Source: Paractinoplanes atraurantiacus
GTDB taxonomy: Bacteria > Actinomycetota > Actinomycetes > Mycobacteriales > Micromonosporaceae
Assembly: GCF_900215205.1 (NCBI RefSeq)
Contig: NZ_OBDY01000012.1
Location: forward strand, 204,869-268,868
DNA: 64,000 bases
Direction of reading: 5' to 3'
A program made the translations under genes and the position numbers. Below are positions 39,287-47,803 of the stretch, in pieces; within the stretch, counting starts at the first letter, position 1, and each line of letters starts with the position of its first letter. The notes beneath the pieces are model-generated. The model was given only the letters and a program-made list of their open reading frames with translations. It did no database searches and was not told where the DNA came from.

Positions 39287-40843
39287 TCAACCTACTCCCT
39301 GCGCTCCGGCGCCCGGCCGCTGGAGCAGGCTCAAAAAGCCGGTCAGCAGCGCTTCGCGCAGGGCGGCCGGGGCCACGTTGAGCAAGGAGTTGACGGCGGC
39401 CATCTTGGTGAAGTCGCCCCCGCCGAGCCCCATCGTCTCGGCCAGACCGGCGATGAGGTCGGGCGTGACCATCTCGGGCGTCAGGGCACCGGCCGCCTCG
39501 AGCAGAGGCGCGGGCAGGACGACAGGCCCGGCGGCCCGAGCCGCGGCGACGGCGTCGGCCAGGTCGCCCGCGAACTCGAGTGCCGTCGCGCGAACCGAGG
39601 CGGTCACGGTCAGGTGGATCGTGGGCGGCATGCCGGCGTACGCCATCTGGGGTTGGGTGTGCCACCCGCGCGCGGCCAGCTCGTCCGCGAGGACGAAGAG
39701 GTCGACGCCGCTGCCCGCACCGCCGCCGCCCGCACCGCCGGCGCCGCCGCCGTCGCCGTCGGGAGCGCCGCCGTCGGGAGCGCCGGCATGGAGAGCGGTG
39801 GTCGGGGTGCTGTCGTCGGAGGTCAGGCAGACGACGCTGGTCTCGGGTGGGGCGAAGAGGCGGAGGCCTGGCGTGGCCGTCACCGCGTCGGCCAGGAGCT
39901 TCACGGCCTCGCGCGTGCGGCCGGCCAGTTCGAGGTAGCCCGCGTCGCCGATGTGGCGCAGGGTGGCCAGGGCGGCGGCGATCGGGCCACCGGAGCGGGT
40001 GGACGAGATGATCGGGTTGATCATCGTGTAGCCGGGCCAGCCCGCATACGCGAAGTACTGCGGGAGCCGCAGGGCCTCGTCGCGGTGGAGCAGAATCGAC
40101 ACACCCTTGGGGGCGTACGCGTATTTGTGCAGGTCGACCGAGATGCTCGTGACGCCGGGGACCGAGAGGTCGAAGGGCGGCAGGTCGGCGCCCAGGCGCT
40201 GAAGATAGGGCAGGACCCAGCCGCCGAAACAGGCGTCGACGTGGAAGCGCACCCCGCGCTCGGCGCAGACGGCGGCGATCTGCGGGATCGGGTCGACGAC
40301 GCCGTGCGCATAAGAAGGGGCGGACGCGGCGACCAGCACGGTGTCGGGGCCGATGGCCGCGGCCAGGGCGGCCGGGTCGGCCCGGAGGTCGTCGCCGACG
40401 GGGACGACGTCGAGGGCCACGCGTAGATAGTGCGCCGCCTTGGCGAAGGCGGCGTGTGCGGTGGACGGGATCACCAGGCGCGGGGTCGCCAGGCTGGGCC
40501 GGGAGTCGCGGGCCGCTTTGACGGCGAGGATCAGCGACTCGGTGCCGCCGCTGGTGACGCTGCCGACCGTCTGCTCGTCGCCGCCGAGCAGCCCTGCAGC
40601 GGCGCCGACCAAGGCGTTCTCCATCGCGAGCAGCGAGGGGAACGCGGTCGGGTCGAGGCCGTTGACGTGCGCGGAGATGGCGTAGGCCGCGCGGGCCAGG
40701 TCGTCGAGGCCGTCCAGCGCCGGGTCGTAGACATAAGCGAACAGGCGGCCGCCGTGTGTCGGCAGATCGGCCGACCGCAGCTGCTGGAGCTCGGCGAGGA
40801 TCTGGTCACCTGGAACGCCCTTGGCGGGCAGTGCCTCGAACAT
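39287..40843 (-). CDS. PLP-dependent decarboxylase / sphingosine-1-phosphate-lyase-like enzyme
   Basis: The product is 518 aa. It is a group II decarboxylase/S1P-lyase fold. GSVTSGGTESLILAVKAARD binds PLP phosphate, HVDACFGGW carries the PLP Asp, and SVDLHKYAYAPKG holds the Schiff-base Lys. A Gly/Asp/Ala-rich insert lies at about 365-390 (GGAPDGDGGGAGGAGGGG). The C-terminal ~80 residues are extra. The substrate is unknown. It overlaps no gene but sits 5 bp before nuoB on the same strand. Confidence 0.88.
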   Translation of the reverse strand: MFEALPAKGVPGDQILAELQQLRSADLPTHGGRLFAYVYDPALDGLDDLARAAYAISAHVNGLDPTAFPSLLAMENALVGAAAGLLGGDEQTVGSVTSGGTESLILAVKAARDSRPSLATPRLVIPSTAHAAFAKAAHYLRVALDVVPVGDDLRADPAALAAAIGPDTVLVAASAPSYAHGVVDPIPQIAAVCAERGVRFHVDACFGGWVLPYLQRLGADLPPFDLSVPGVTSISVDLHKYAYAPKGVSILLHRDEALRLPQYFAYAGWPGYTMINPIISSTRSGGPIAAALATLRHIGDAGYLELAGRTREAVKLLADAVTATPGLRLFAPPETSVVCLTSDDSTPTTALHAGAPDGGAPDGDGGGAGGAGGGGAGSGVDLFVLADELAARGWHTQPQMAYAGMPPTIHLTVTASVRATALEFAGDLADAVAAARAAGPVVLPAPLLEAAGALTPEMVTPDLIAGLAETMGLGGGDFTKMAAVNSLLNVAPAALREALLTGFLSLLQRPGAGAQGVG

Positions 40844-40915
40844 GCCGCTGACGGTAGTCCACGGTCCACTCGGCGATAAGCGACCAAAGGATTGCCCGGA
40901 CCCCTACCAAAGTAT

Positions 40916-42244
40916 CTATCGCTCGATGTCCCGGTAGGCGCGTAATAGCGGGACCGCGGCAGCGACCAGCACGGCCGGCACCACGGTGAAACCGAGCAGC
41001 ACGCCCAGCCGGGCGGTGTCGTCCTGGGTGGCGGCCTCGCCCGTCGACGACGACACATATCCGAAGACTTGGAGGACCAATGCGAAAAGGCCCGGCCCCA
41101 GCGCGAGGCCCAGCGTCTCACCCGCCGTCCAGAGGCCCGTGAAGACGCCGGCCTGCCTCTTCCCGGTCCGCTCGGTGTCGTGGGCGATGCAGTCCGGCAG
41201 CATGGCCATCGCGAAGACCTGCTGTCCGGCGTAACCGACGCCGATCACCGCGACGATCAGATAGATCGGCAGCGGGGGCAGCGCCGGCGCGGCGAGCAGC
41301 ACGAGCGCGCCGGCCGCGAAGAGCAGCGAGCCGGCCACCAGCGAGCGCAACTTGCCATATCGGCGGCCCGCAAGGGTCCACAGTGGCATGACGAGCAGCG
41401 CCGGCCCGACGAAGGCGGCGAAAAGGAAGGTGGCGCCCGAGTCGCGGTCCACGACGTGGTCGGCGAAGTACTGCACGCCGGCGAGCATCGTGCCGATCCC
41501 GACGGCCTGGACCACCCAGCAGAGCAGCAGCGCGCGGAAAGGGCGGTTCGCCGCCGCGACGCGCAGTTGGGTCCGCAGATCGGGCTCGGCGGCCGGCGCG
41601 GTGCGGGTGGCGGCTCCGCGCGTACCGAAATAGACACCCAGGGTGCCCACGATGATGAGGAGGCCGACGAAGATGCCCGACCACCGATGGCCCACCAAGC
41701 CGCCGCCCGTCTGCTCGACGACCAGCGGGGCCAGCGCGCCCGAAATCAGGATGGCCAGCGCCAGGACGGCGACGCGCCACGTCATGAGCCGGGTCCGCTC
41801 GCCGTAGCCGTCGGTGAGCTCGGCCGGCATGGCGACGTAGGGCACCTGGAAGAAGGCGTACGCGGTGGCGGCCACCAGGAAGGCCACCGCGACGTAGGCG
41901 CCGGCCGGGGCCCCGCTGCGGAACGGGCCGGTGAAGATCGCGGCGAAGAGCACGCCCAGGAACAGGCCGGCCACGAGCAGAAAGGGCCGGCGGTCGCCGC
42001 TGCGGTCGGAGATCCGGCCGGCGACCGGGTTGACCAGGACGTCCCACGCCTTCGGCAGCAGCACGAGGAGGCCGGCGACGCCAGCCGCCACACCTAACGT
42101 ATCCGTCAGATAGGGCAGGAGGAGCAAACCCGGCACGGTGCCGAAGGCCCCGGTCACCAGCGAACCCACCGAATATCCGGCTAAAACACGACGAGGCAGC
42201 GGGGGCGCCGGCCGTACGTCGGGAGAGGGACCCGCAGTCGTCAT
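40916..42244 (-). CDS. MFS transporter, glycoside-pentoside-cation (GPH/MelB-like)
   Basis: The product is 442 aa with twelve predicted helices. The start (GYSVGSLVTGAFGTVPGLLL) and the stretch AWDVLVNPVAGRISDRSGDR are typical of GPH-type symporters, as is YVAMPAELTDGYGERTRLM. The substrate is likely a sugar or a related solute. Its ATG overlaps divergently with the gamma-glutamyltransferase upstream region. Confidence 0.88.
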   Translation of the reverse strand: MTTAGPSPDVRPAPPLPRRVLAGYSVGSLVTGAFGTVPGLLLLPYLTDTLGVAAGVAGLLVLLPKAWDVLVNPVAGRISDRSGDRRPFLLVAGLFLGVLFAAIFTGPFRSGAPAGAYVAVAFLVAATAYAFFQVPYVAMPAELTDGYGERTRLMTWRVAVLALAILISGALAPLVVEQTGGGLVGHRWSGIFVGLLIIVGTLGVYFGTRGAATRTAPAAEPDLRTQLRVAAANRPFRALLLCWVVQAVGIGTMLAGVQYFADHVVDRDSGATFLFAAFVGPALLVMPLWTLAGRRYGKLRSLVAGSLLFAAGALVLLAAPALPPLPIYLIVAVIGVGYAGQQVFAMAMLPDCIAHDTERTGKRQAGVFTGLWTAGETLGLALGPGLFALVLQVFGYVSSSTGEAATQDDTARLGVLLGFTVVPAVLVAAAVPLLRAYRDIER

Positions 42245-42293
42245 GAACGCGGATGGTAACCATGATCATGCGCTTGGCTCTACGCTTCGCGAA

Positions 42294-43685
42294 ATGAAAA
42301 GGGTTCCTGCGGGGGTCGCCGCCAGCCATCCGGCGACCGCGGAGGCCGGGCTGCGAATCCTGCGCGAGGGAGGCAGTGCGGCCGATGCGGCGGTCGCGGC
42401 CGTTCTCGCCTGTTGCGTGGCCGAGACCATCTATACAGGGCTGGGCGGCGGCGGGTTCGCCACCTACTTCGACGCGGCTACCGGTGAGGTCACGTGTCTC
42501 GACTTCTTCGTCGCCGTGCCGGGGACGGACGGGGACCGGGAAGCCGGGCCGATGCTCGCGGTCGACGTGTTCTTCGGCGGGATGCCGCAGGTCTATTCGA
42601 TCGGCGGGGCCAGCGTCGCGGTCCCGGGAGTGCCGGCGGGCTGCGGCGAGGTGCACCGGCGGTGGGGGCGGCTGCCGTGGGCCGACGTGGTGGCGCCGGC
42701 GACGGCGATCGCGCACAGCGGGGTGGCCGTGCCGGCGGCGCACGCGCAGACGCTCGACGCCTGCGCGCCGGCGCTGGCCTGGGGTGAGGGCGCCGACGTC
42801 TACACGCCCGGTGGGCGGCGCCTGCAGGGTGGTGATCTGCTGCGCCACGAAGGGCTCGGCACGGCTATGGAGAAACTGGCGGCGGCCGGGCCGGCGATCT
42901 TCTACACGGGCGAGTACGCGGAGCTCATGGTCGACACGGTTCGGGCCGCCAACGGGAGCCTGGGGCCGCGGGATCTGGTCGACTACCGGGTGCTGGAGAC
43001 GCCTGTCGACCACGCGATGCTGGCGGGGCACCGGGTGCGGGCGCGGCACGATCTCAATCGGACGGTCGACACGATCGCCGGGCTGCCGGACGATCTCGGC
43101 CAGCCCGGGCGGGCGGTCGGGGTCGCCACGGCGCTGCGCGATCAGGGGCGGCAGAAGATCGGCGACACCACGAACGTGTCGGTGGTGGACGCTGACGGGA
43201 ACGCCTGCGTGATCACCACGACGCTGGGGCTGGGGTCGGGGGTGTGGCTGCCCGGGCTGGGCATCAACCTCAACTCGATGCTGGGCGAGGGCGAGCTGAT
43301 CACCAGCGATCTGGCGCCGGGGCGGCGGATGTCGTCGAACATGTGCCCGCTCGTGGTGATCGACCCGGAGGGCGATCTGGCGGTCGCGGCCGGGTCGGCC
43401 GGGGCGTCGCGGATCAGGACGGCGCTGATCAATACGTTGCTCGGCGTGCTGGTCGATGGTCTCGACATGGGTGGGGCGATCGGGCGGTCGCGGTTCCATG
43501 TCGTGGACGACACCGTGCACGCCGAGCCGGGGTGCCGGCGGGACGAGCTGGCCGCGCTGGCCGGGGCGGGCTTCCAGATCCGGCAGTGGCCCGACAAGAA
43601 CCACTACTTCGGCGGCGTGACCGCCGTCGGCCAGGCCGGCGCGTCCGGCGATCCCCGCCGCGACGGCGTCGGCCTGCTCCTCTGA
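42294..43685 (+). CDS. Gamma-glutamyltransferase-family protein
   Basis: The product is 463 aa from ATG 42294, where family similarity begins (ASHPATAEAGLRILREGGSA); ATG 42243 would add 17 residues overlapping the divergent MFS start. The autoprocessing Thr is T292 in GDTTNVSVVD, and GSAGASRI is the later active-site motif. The proenzyme is cleaved before that Thr. There is no signal peptide and the protein is shorter than the usual ~550 aa, so a cytoplasmic hydrolase is likely. Confidence 0.9.
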   Translation: MKRVPAGVAASHPATAEAGLRILREGGSAADAAVAAVLACCVAETIYTGLGGGGFATYFDAATGEVTCLDFFVAVPGTDGDREAGPMLAVDVFFGGMPQVYSIGGASVAVPGVPAGCGEVHRRWGRLPWADVVAPATAIAHSGVAVPAAHAQTLDACAPALAWGEGADVYTPGGRRLQGGDLLRHEGLGTAMEKLAAAGPAIFYTGEYAELMVDTVRAANGSLGPRDLVDYRVLETPVDHAMLAGHRVRARHDLNRTVDTIAGLPDDLGQPGRAVGVATALRDQGRQKIGDTTNVSVVDADGNACVITTTLGLGSGVWLPGLGINLNSMLGEGELITSDLAPGRRMSSNMCPLVVIDPEGDLAVAAGSAGASRIRTALINTLLGVLVDGLDMGGAIGRSRFHVVDDTVHAEPGCRRDELAALAGAGFQIRQWPDKNHYFGGVTAVGQAGASGDPRRDGVGLLL

Positions 43686-43710
43686 AAGGCGCCGCCCGCC
43701 GCGCATGGGG

Positions 43711-44643
43711 TCACATCGTGCGGGCGGCGATGGACTTGGCGTCGTCGGCCGTTTCCTGGATGGCGATGTCCAAAGGGGTGGGGGTCAGGCCGAACGTGTG
43801 CTCGGTCAGGGAGCTGTCCAGGTGGAAGGGGGCGTAGAACTGGTAGTCCATTTCGGCCAGTTCGCGGCTCATGGGGTGGACCAGGCCGGCCGTGCGCATC
43901 ATGAAGCGGGGCATCTTGTGCAGGGTCAGGCGGGGCTTGCCGGTCAGGGCGCAGTAACGGTCGGCCAGCTCGTTGATGGTGATGGCGGGGTTGGTCGGGG
44001 TGTGCCACGCCTTGCCCCAGGCGCGTGAGTCGGCGGCCAGCGTGACCATCGTGCGGGCCATGTCGCCGGTGTAAGTGAAGCTGTGCGGCATGGTCGGGTC
44101 GCCGGGAACCCAGGCCGACGAGCTGCCCTTCTCGATCGCCGGGAAGAGCACCGCCGAGAAGACGCCCACCGCGCCCGCGCCGATGTAGTCCGAGCCGCGC
44201 ACCTCGACCGTGCGGACGCCGCTGGCCAGGGCGTCCTGCCACATCTTGATGCGGACCTTGCCCTTGCGGCCGACCGCCGCCATCGGCGTGTTCTCGTTCA
44301 TCTGGCCGCCGGGCTGGGGGCCGTAGACGTACAGGTTTCCGGTGATCACGTAGGTCGCGTCGTTGGCCTTGGAAGCGGCGATCATCGCGTCGTTCATCGG
44401 GAACCAGAGCTTCTCCCACTCCGTGTACTTCGGGTTCGCGCAGTTGTAGAGCGCCTGCGCGCCCTCGGTCAGCTCGGTCAGCCGGCGGGCGTCGGAGGCG
44501 TCAGCGGCGACCCTCTCGATCAACGGATGCGACGGGCCGCCACCGCTGCGGGTCACCATCGTGACGCTCTCGCCGCGGTCGGCGAGCAGGCGGGCGACGG
44601 AGGAGCCGATCGGGCCGGAACCGACGATCACATGCGAAGCCAT
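43711..44643 (-). CDS. NAD(P)-dependent epimerase/reductase (SDR-type)
   Basis: The product is 310 aa from ATG 44643, AGGAG 8 nt upstream. An N-terminal nucleotide-binding motif GSGPIGSSVARLLADRG is present. Extended-SDR stretches include YVITGNLYVYGPQPGG (with the Tyr) and SFTYTGDMARTMVTLA. It is divergent from a TetR regulator, sharing two operator-like palindromes, so it is probably that regulator's target. Confidence 0.88.
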   Translation of the reverse strand: MASHVIVGSGPIGSSVARLLADRGESVTMVTRSGGGPSHPLIERVAADASDARRLTELTEGAQALYNCANPKYTEWEKLWFPMNDAMIAASKANDATYVITGNLYVYGPQPGGQMNENTPMAAVGRKGKVRIKMWQDALASGVRTVEVRGSDYIGAGAVGVFSAVLFPAIEKGSSSAWVPGDPTMPHSFTYTGDMARTMVTLAADSRAWGKAWHTPTNPAITINELADRYCALTGKPRLTLHKMPRFMMRTAGLVHPMSRELAEMDYQFYAPFHLDSSLTEHTFGLTPTPLDIAIQETADDAKSIAARTM

Positions 44644-44660
44644 TAGGTGTTCTCCTTTGC

Positions 44661-44724
44661 GAGCAGTGCTCTCTGACAGGATCAACGATTGCACGAGCGC
44701 TGAGCAAAAGCAAGAGCACTGCTC
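44661..44724. promoter_or_regulatory. TetR-type operator palindromes between epimerase and TetR genes
   Basis: GAGCAGTGCTC (44661-44671) and GAGCACTGCTC (44714-44724) are two 11-bp dyads (arms GAGCA/TGCTC), 53 bp apart. They flank both starts. Binding of the adjacent TetR protein is inferred. Confidence 0.65.
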
Positions 44725-44746
44725 TCGTTGTGGCACACTGGTCTGC

Positions 44747-45427
44747 ATGAGCGCCTCAGGAGTACGGGCCCGGGTGCGGGCCGAGATGACCGAAGAGATC
44801 AAGGCGGTGGCGAAACGTCACCTGGTCACGGACGGTGCGAACCTCTCCCTGCGGGCGGTCGCGCGGGACATGGGCATGGCCTCGTCCGCGGTCTACCGCT
44901 ACTTCGCGAGCCGCGACGAACTGCTGACGGCGCTGATCATCGACGCCTACAACGCGGTGGGCGACGCGGCCGAGCGCGCGGCCGCCGCCGAGAAGGGCGA
45001 CCTCGATCGCTTTCTAGGTGCGACTCATGCCGTACGCGATTGGGCGCTGGCCAATCCGCACGAGTGGGCCCTGATCTACGGCAGCCCGGTGCCCGGATAC
45101 GAGGCGCCGCAGGACACGATCGGCCCCGCGACCAGGGTGATCCTGCTGATCGCGGCCATCGTGCGGGACGCCTACCTGGCCGGCCGGGTCGCCGAGCGCG
45201 AGCCGATCACCGGCGGGTTCGCCGAGGAGCTGGGCCGGGTCGCCGAGCAGTACACCCCGGGCGCGCCGCCCCGCCTGGTCGCGGCCGCGATGTCGTCGTT
45301 CCTGCACCTGGGCGGGGCGATCAGCGCCGAGCTCTTCGGCCAGCTCAAGAACTCGGTCGACGAGGACCGCCGCGGCTTCTTCGACTACCAGATGCGCGGC
45401 GAAGCCGACCGGATCGGCCTCACCTGA
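44747..45427 (+). CDS. TetR-family regulator
   Basis: The product is 226 aa from ATG 44747. The N-terminal helix-turn-helix (about 28-62: LSLRAVARDMGMASSAVYRY) and a C-terminal domain of the actinobacterial 'WHG' type (VRDWALANPHEWALIYGSPV) are visible. It is divergent from the epimerase gene with two palindromes between. The ligand is unknown. Confidence 0.9.
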   Translation: MSASGVRARVRAEMTEEIKAVAKRHLVTDGANLSLRAVARDMGMASSAVYRYFASRDELLTALIIDAYNAVGDAAERAAAAEKGDLDRFLGATHAVRDWALANPHEWALIYGSPVPGYEAPQDTIGPATRVILLIAAIVRDAYLAGRVAEREPITGGFAEELGRVAEQYTPGAPPRLVAAAMSSFLHLGGAISAELFGQLKNSVDEDRRGFFDYQMRGEADRIGLT

Positions 45428-45462
45428 CGGTCCGCAGGCGCACCGGCCAGACCGCGCCGCCT

Positions 45463-45533
45463 CCGGACGGCAGCGGGGGGGTCACTGGACGGCAGCGGGG
45501 TCACCGGACGGCAGCGGCGTCACCGGACGGCGT
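45463..45533. repeat. Short tandem repeat, unit ~19 bp
   Basis: About 3.5 copies of a unit close to CCGGACGGCAGCGGGGTCA start at 45463, 45485, 45504 and 45523. The array fills most of the gap between the TetR stop and the LCMT-type gene and runs into that gene's last codons. Confidence 0.75.
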
Positions 45534-46317
45534 GCAGCACGTGGCCGCCCGCAGTTGAAGGCGGCACATCGGGGCGGCCGAAATAGCGTGCGGCCAGCGC
45601 GGACGGGCCCAAATCGGTGATCGCCGAGAAGCCCAGGGCGGTCAGCTCGGCCGCGATCTCCGGCGGTTCGGAATACGTCAGCCACGGCTCCCCCAGCTTC
45701 GCCACCCGCGAGGCCCGCGCCTCGAGCTGCTCGCGCCGGTCGGGCGGCATGGTCGCCGGCGACTGGGCGTAGTCGAAGACGACCTCGTTGCCCTCACGCT
45801 CCGCGATGAACCTCAGGGTTTCCAGGCAACTTTCCCTGGTCAGATAGGGCACCACGCCCAGCCAGAGGAAGAACGCCGGGCCGTCCGACTCCAGGCTCAG
45901 CGGCTCATGCTCGAAGTCCACGCCCCGATACGTCACCGACGGTGGGATCTCGATGCCCGCGGCGGCGAGCCGCTCCCGCTTCCACCCCTGGGTGTCCGGA
46001 TGGTCGACCTCGGTCACTCTGAGTCGGGGGTACGGGTTGCGGTACGCGAACGTGTCGAGGCCGGCCCCGAGCACCACGAGATGCCGCACGCCCCGGCCGA
46101 CGGCGGCCGCGAGCGCGTCCTCGGCGAAACGGTGGCGGGCCGCGATGAAGACTCGCATGGCCCGGCGCGGGGCGTCGGCCAGCAACTCCTCTTCCGGGAG
46201 CCCCAGGACGCGTACGGCCAAATCGTCTTTGAAGATCTTGCCTTGCTCGAGGATCTGGTGAGCCGCGCGGTAGCGGGCCGCGCTCATCGCCGTGCGACTC
46301 GGCTCCCCGGTCCTCAT
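45520..46317 (-). CDS. Class I SAM-dependent methyltransferase (LCMT/TIGR00027 type)
   Basis: The product is 265 aa. It is the family of leucine carboxyl-type methyltransferases: RAAHQILEQGKIFKDDLAVR at the start and HLVVLGAGLDTFAYRNPYP. GVVPYLTRESCLETLRFI is characteristic. The substrate in actinobacteria is usually unknown, often in polyketide or mycolate pathways. Its GTG/ATG region overlaps the Atl gene stop by 4 nt. Confidence 0.88.
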   Translation of the reverse strand: MRTGEPSRTAMSAARYRAAHQILEQGKIFKDDLAVRVLGLPEEELLADAPRRAMRVFIAARHRFAEDALAAAVGRGVRHLVVLGAGLDTFAYRNPYPRLRVTEVDHPDTQGWKRERLAAAGIEIPPSVTYRGVDFEHEPLSLESDGPAFFLWLGVVPYLTRESCLETLRFIAEREGNEVVFDYAQSPATMPPDRREQLEARASRVAKLGEPWLTYSEPPEIAAELTALGFSAITDLGPSALAARYFGRPDVPPSTAGGHVLHAVR

Positions 46318-46619
46318 GACGGCAGCCAGCCGGCCAGGGCCATGTTCACGCGGTCACCCTTCAGGGGGACGCCCTCGGAGAGCAGGCGTTGCCGCGCCTC
46401 CTGCTCGTGACCTGGTGGCATGCGGCCCGCGCTGGTGACCACCCGATGCCAGGGGACCCCGCCGCCGTGCCGGGCCATGATCGTGCCGACCTGGCGGGCC
46501 GAGTTGCGGCCGGAGAGGTCGGCGAGGACGTCGGCGATCGCGCCGTACGACATCACGCGGCCCTCGGGGATCCTCTCCACGAGTGAAAGCACCTCTTCGA
46601 CGTACTCCTGCGGTGTCAC
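46314..46619 (-). CDS. atl: Alkyltransferase-like protein (Atl, MGMT family without the Cys)
   Basis: The product is 101 aa from GTG 46619 (GTG 46628 possible). The MGMT active-site block GVPWHRVVTSAGRMPPG has Trp in place of the reactive Cys of PCHRV. The helix-turn-helix RVMSYGAIADVLADLSGRNS and arginine finger region are kept. Atl proteins bind O6-alkylguanine without repairing it and route it to nucleotide excision repair. Confidence 0.92.
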   Translation of the reverse strand: MTPQEYVEEVLSLVERIPEGRVMSYGAIADVLADLSGRNSARQVGTIMARHGGGVPWHRVVTSAGRMPPGHEQEARQRLLSEGVPLKGDRVNMALAGWLPS

Positions 46620-46680
46620 TCGGGCCACGATATGGGATCTCGCCCAGGTTCCGGGCGCCCGTCCGAGCAGAATTGGCCGG

Positions 46681-47793
46681 GTGCGTGATGAAGTGACCGA
46701 TGCTCGGCGGATCGTGGTCAAAGTGGGGTCGTCCTCGCTGACCACGGCCTCGGGCGGTATCGATGAGCAGCGTGTCGACGCGCTGGTCGACGCGCTCGGC
46801 GGTCTGGCGACCGGCGGGCGCGAGGTGGTGCTGGTGTCCAGCGGCGCGATCGCGGCCGGGCTGGCCCCGCTGCGGCTGCCCCGGCGACCACGCGACCTCG
46901 CCACCCAGCAGGCCGCCGCCTCGGTCGGGCAGGGCCTGCTGATCGGGCGGTACACGGCCGGTTTCGCGCGGCACGGGCTGACCGTCGGGCAGATCCTGCT
47001 CACCGTCGACGACGTGACCCGGCGCGCGCACTATCGCAACGCCTACCGCACGCTGCGCAAACTGCTCGACCTGGGCGCCCTGCCGATCGTGAACGAGAAC
47101 GACACGGTCGCCACCGAGGAGATCCGCTTCGGCGACAACGACCGGCTCGCGGCGCTGGTGGCGGCCCTGGTCGACGCCGACCTGCTGGTGCTGCTCTCCG
47201 ATGTGGACGCGCTCTACACAGGCAGTCCTTCAGACCCTTCAAGCCGCAAGATTTCGTACGTCGGTGACGACTCCGACCTCGAAGGCATCAGCATCGCCGC
47301 CCCAGGAAAGTCGGGCGTGGGCACCGGCGGCATGGTGACCAAGGTCGAGGCGGCCCGGATAGCGACCGGCTTCGGCATTCCGGTCGTGCTCACGGCCGCC
47401 CCGCAGGCGGGCGCGGTGCTGGCCGGCGAGGAAGTCGGCACGTTGTTCCGCGCGGCGGAGCACCGGCCGGCGGCCCGGCTGTTCTGGCTGGCCCACGCCA
47501 CGGCGCCGCGCGGGCGGCTGCATCTCGACCCGGGCGCGGTGGCCGCGGTGGTGGCGCGCCGCAAATCGCTGCTGCCAGCCGGCATCACGGCGGTCGACGG
47601 CTCGTTCGCCGCCGGCGACCCGGTCGACCTGGTCGACGCCGGTTCCGGCGCGCCGGTCGCCCGCGGTCTGGTCAACTACGACGCCGTCGAACTGCCGGCG
47701 CTGCTGGGACGCTCCACCCCCGAGTTGGCCGCGGCGCTCGGGCCAGGCTATGAACGTGAGGTAGTCCACCGTGACGACCTCGTACTCCTCTGA
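46681..47793 (+). CDS. proB: Glutamate 5-kinase
   Basis: The product is 370 aa from GTG 46681. It has an amino-acid kinase domain (IVVKVGSSSLT, LVSSGAIAAG, NENDTVATEEIRFGDNDRLA, GTGGMVTKVEAA) and a C-terminal PUA domain (about 280-365). It makes gamma-glutamyl phosphate, the first step of proline synthesis, and is usually inhibited by proline. It lies 10 bp before proA. Confidence 0.96.
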   Translation: MRDEVTDARRIVVKVGSSSLTTASGGIDEQRVDALVDALGGLATGGREVVLVSSGAIAAGLAPLRLPRRPRDLATQQAAASVGQGLLIGRYTAGFARHGLTVGQILLTVDDVTRRAHYRNAYRTLRKLLDLGALPIVNENDTVATEEIRFGDNDRLAALVAALVDADLLVLLSDVDALYTGSPSDPSSRKISYVGDDSDLEGISIAAPGKSGVGTGGMVTKVEAARIATGFGIPVVLTAAPQAGAVLAGEEVGTLFRAAEHRPAARLFWLAHATAPRGRLHLDPGAVAAVVARRKSLLPAGITAVDGSFAAGDPVDLVDAGSGAPVARGLVNYDAVELPALLGRSTPELAAALGPGYEREVVHRDDLVLL

Positions 47794-47803
47794 GAGGGCC
47801 ACC

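Noticed and set aside
43604..44419. Frame overlapping the gamma-glutamyltransferase end and the epimerase
   Set aside because: Shadow frame with no family resemblance, overlapping two clear genes.
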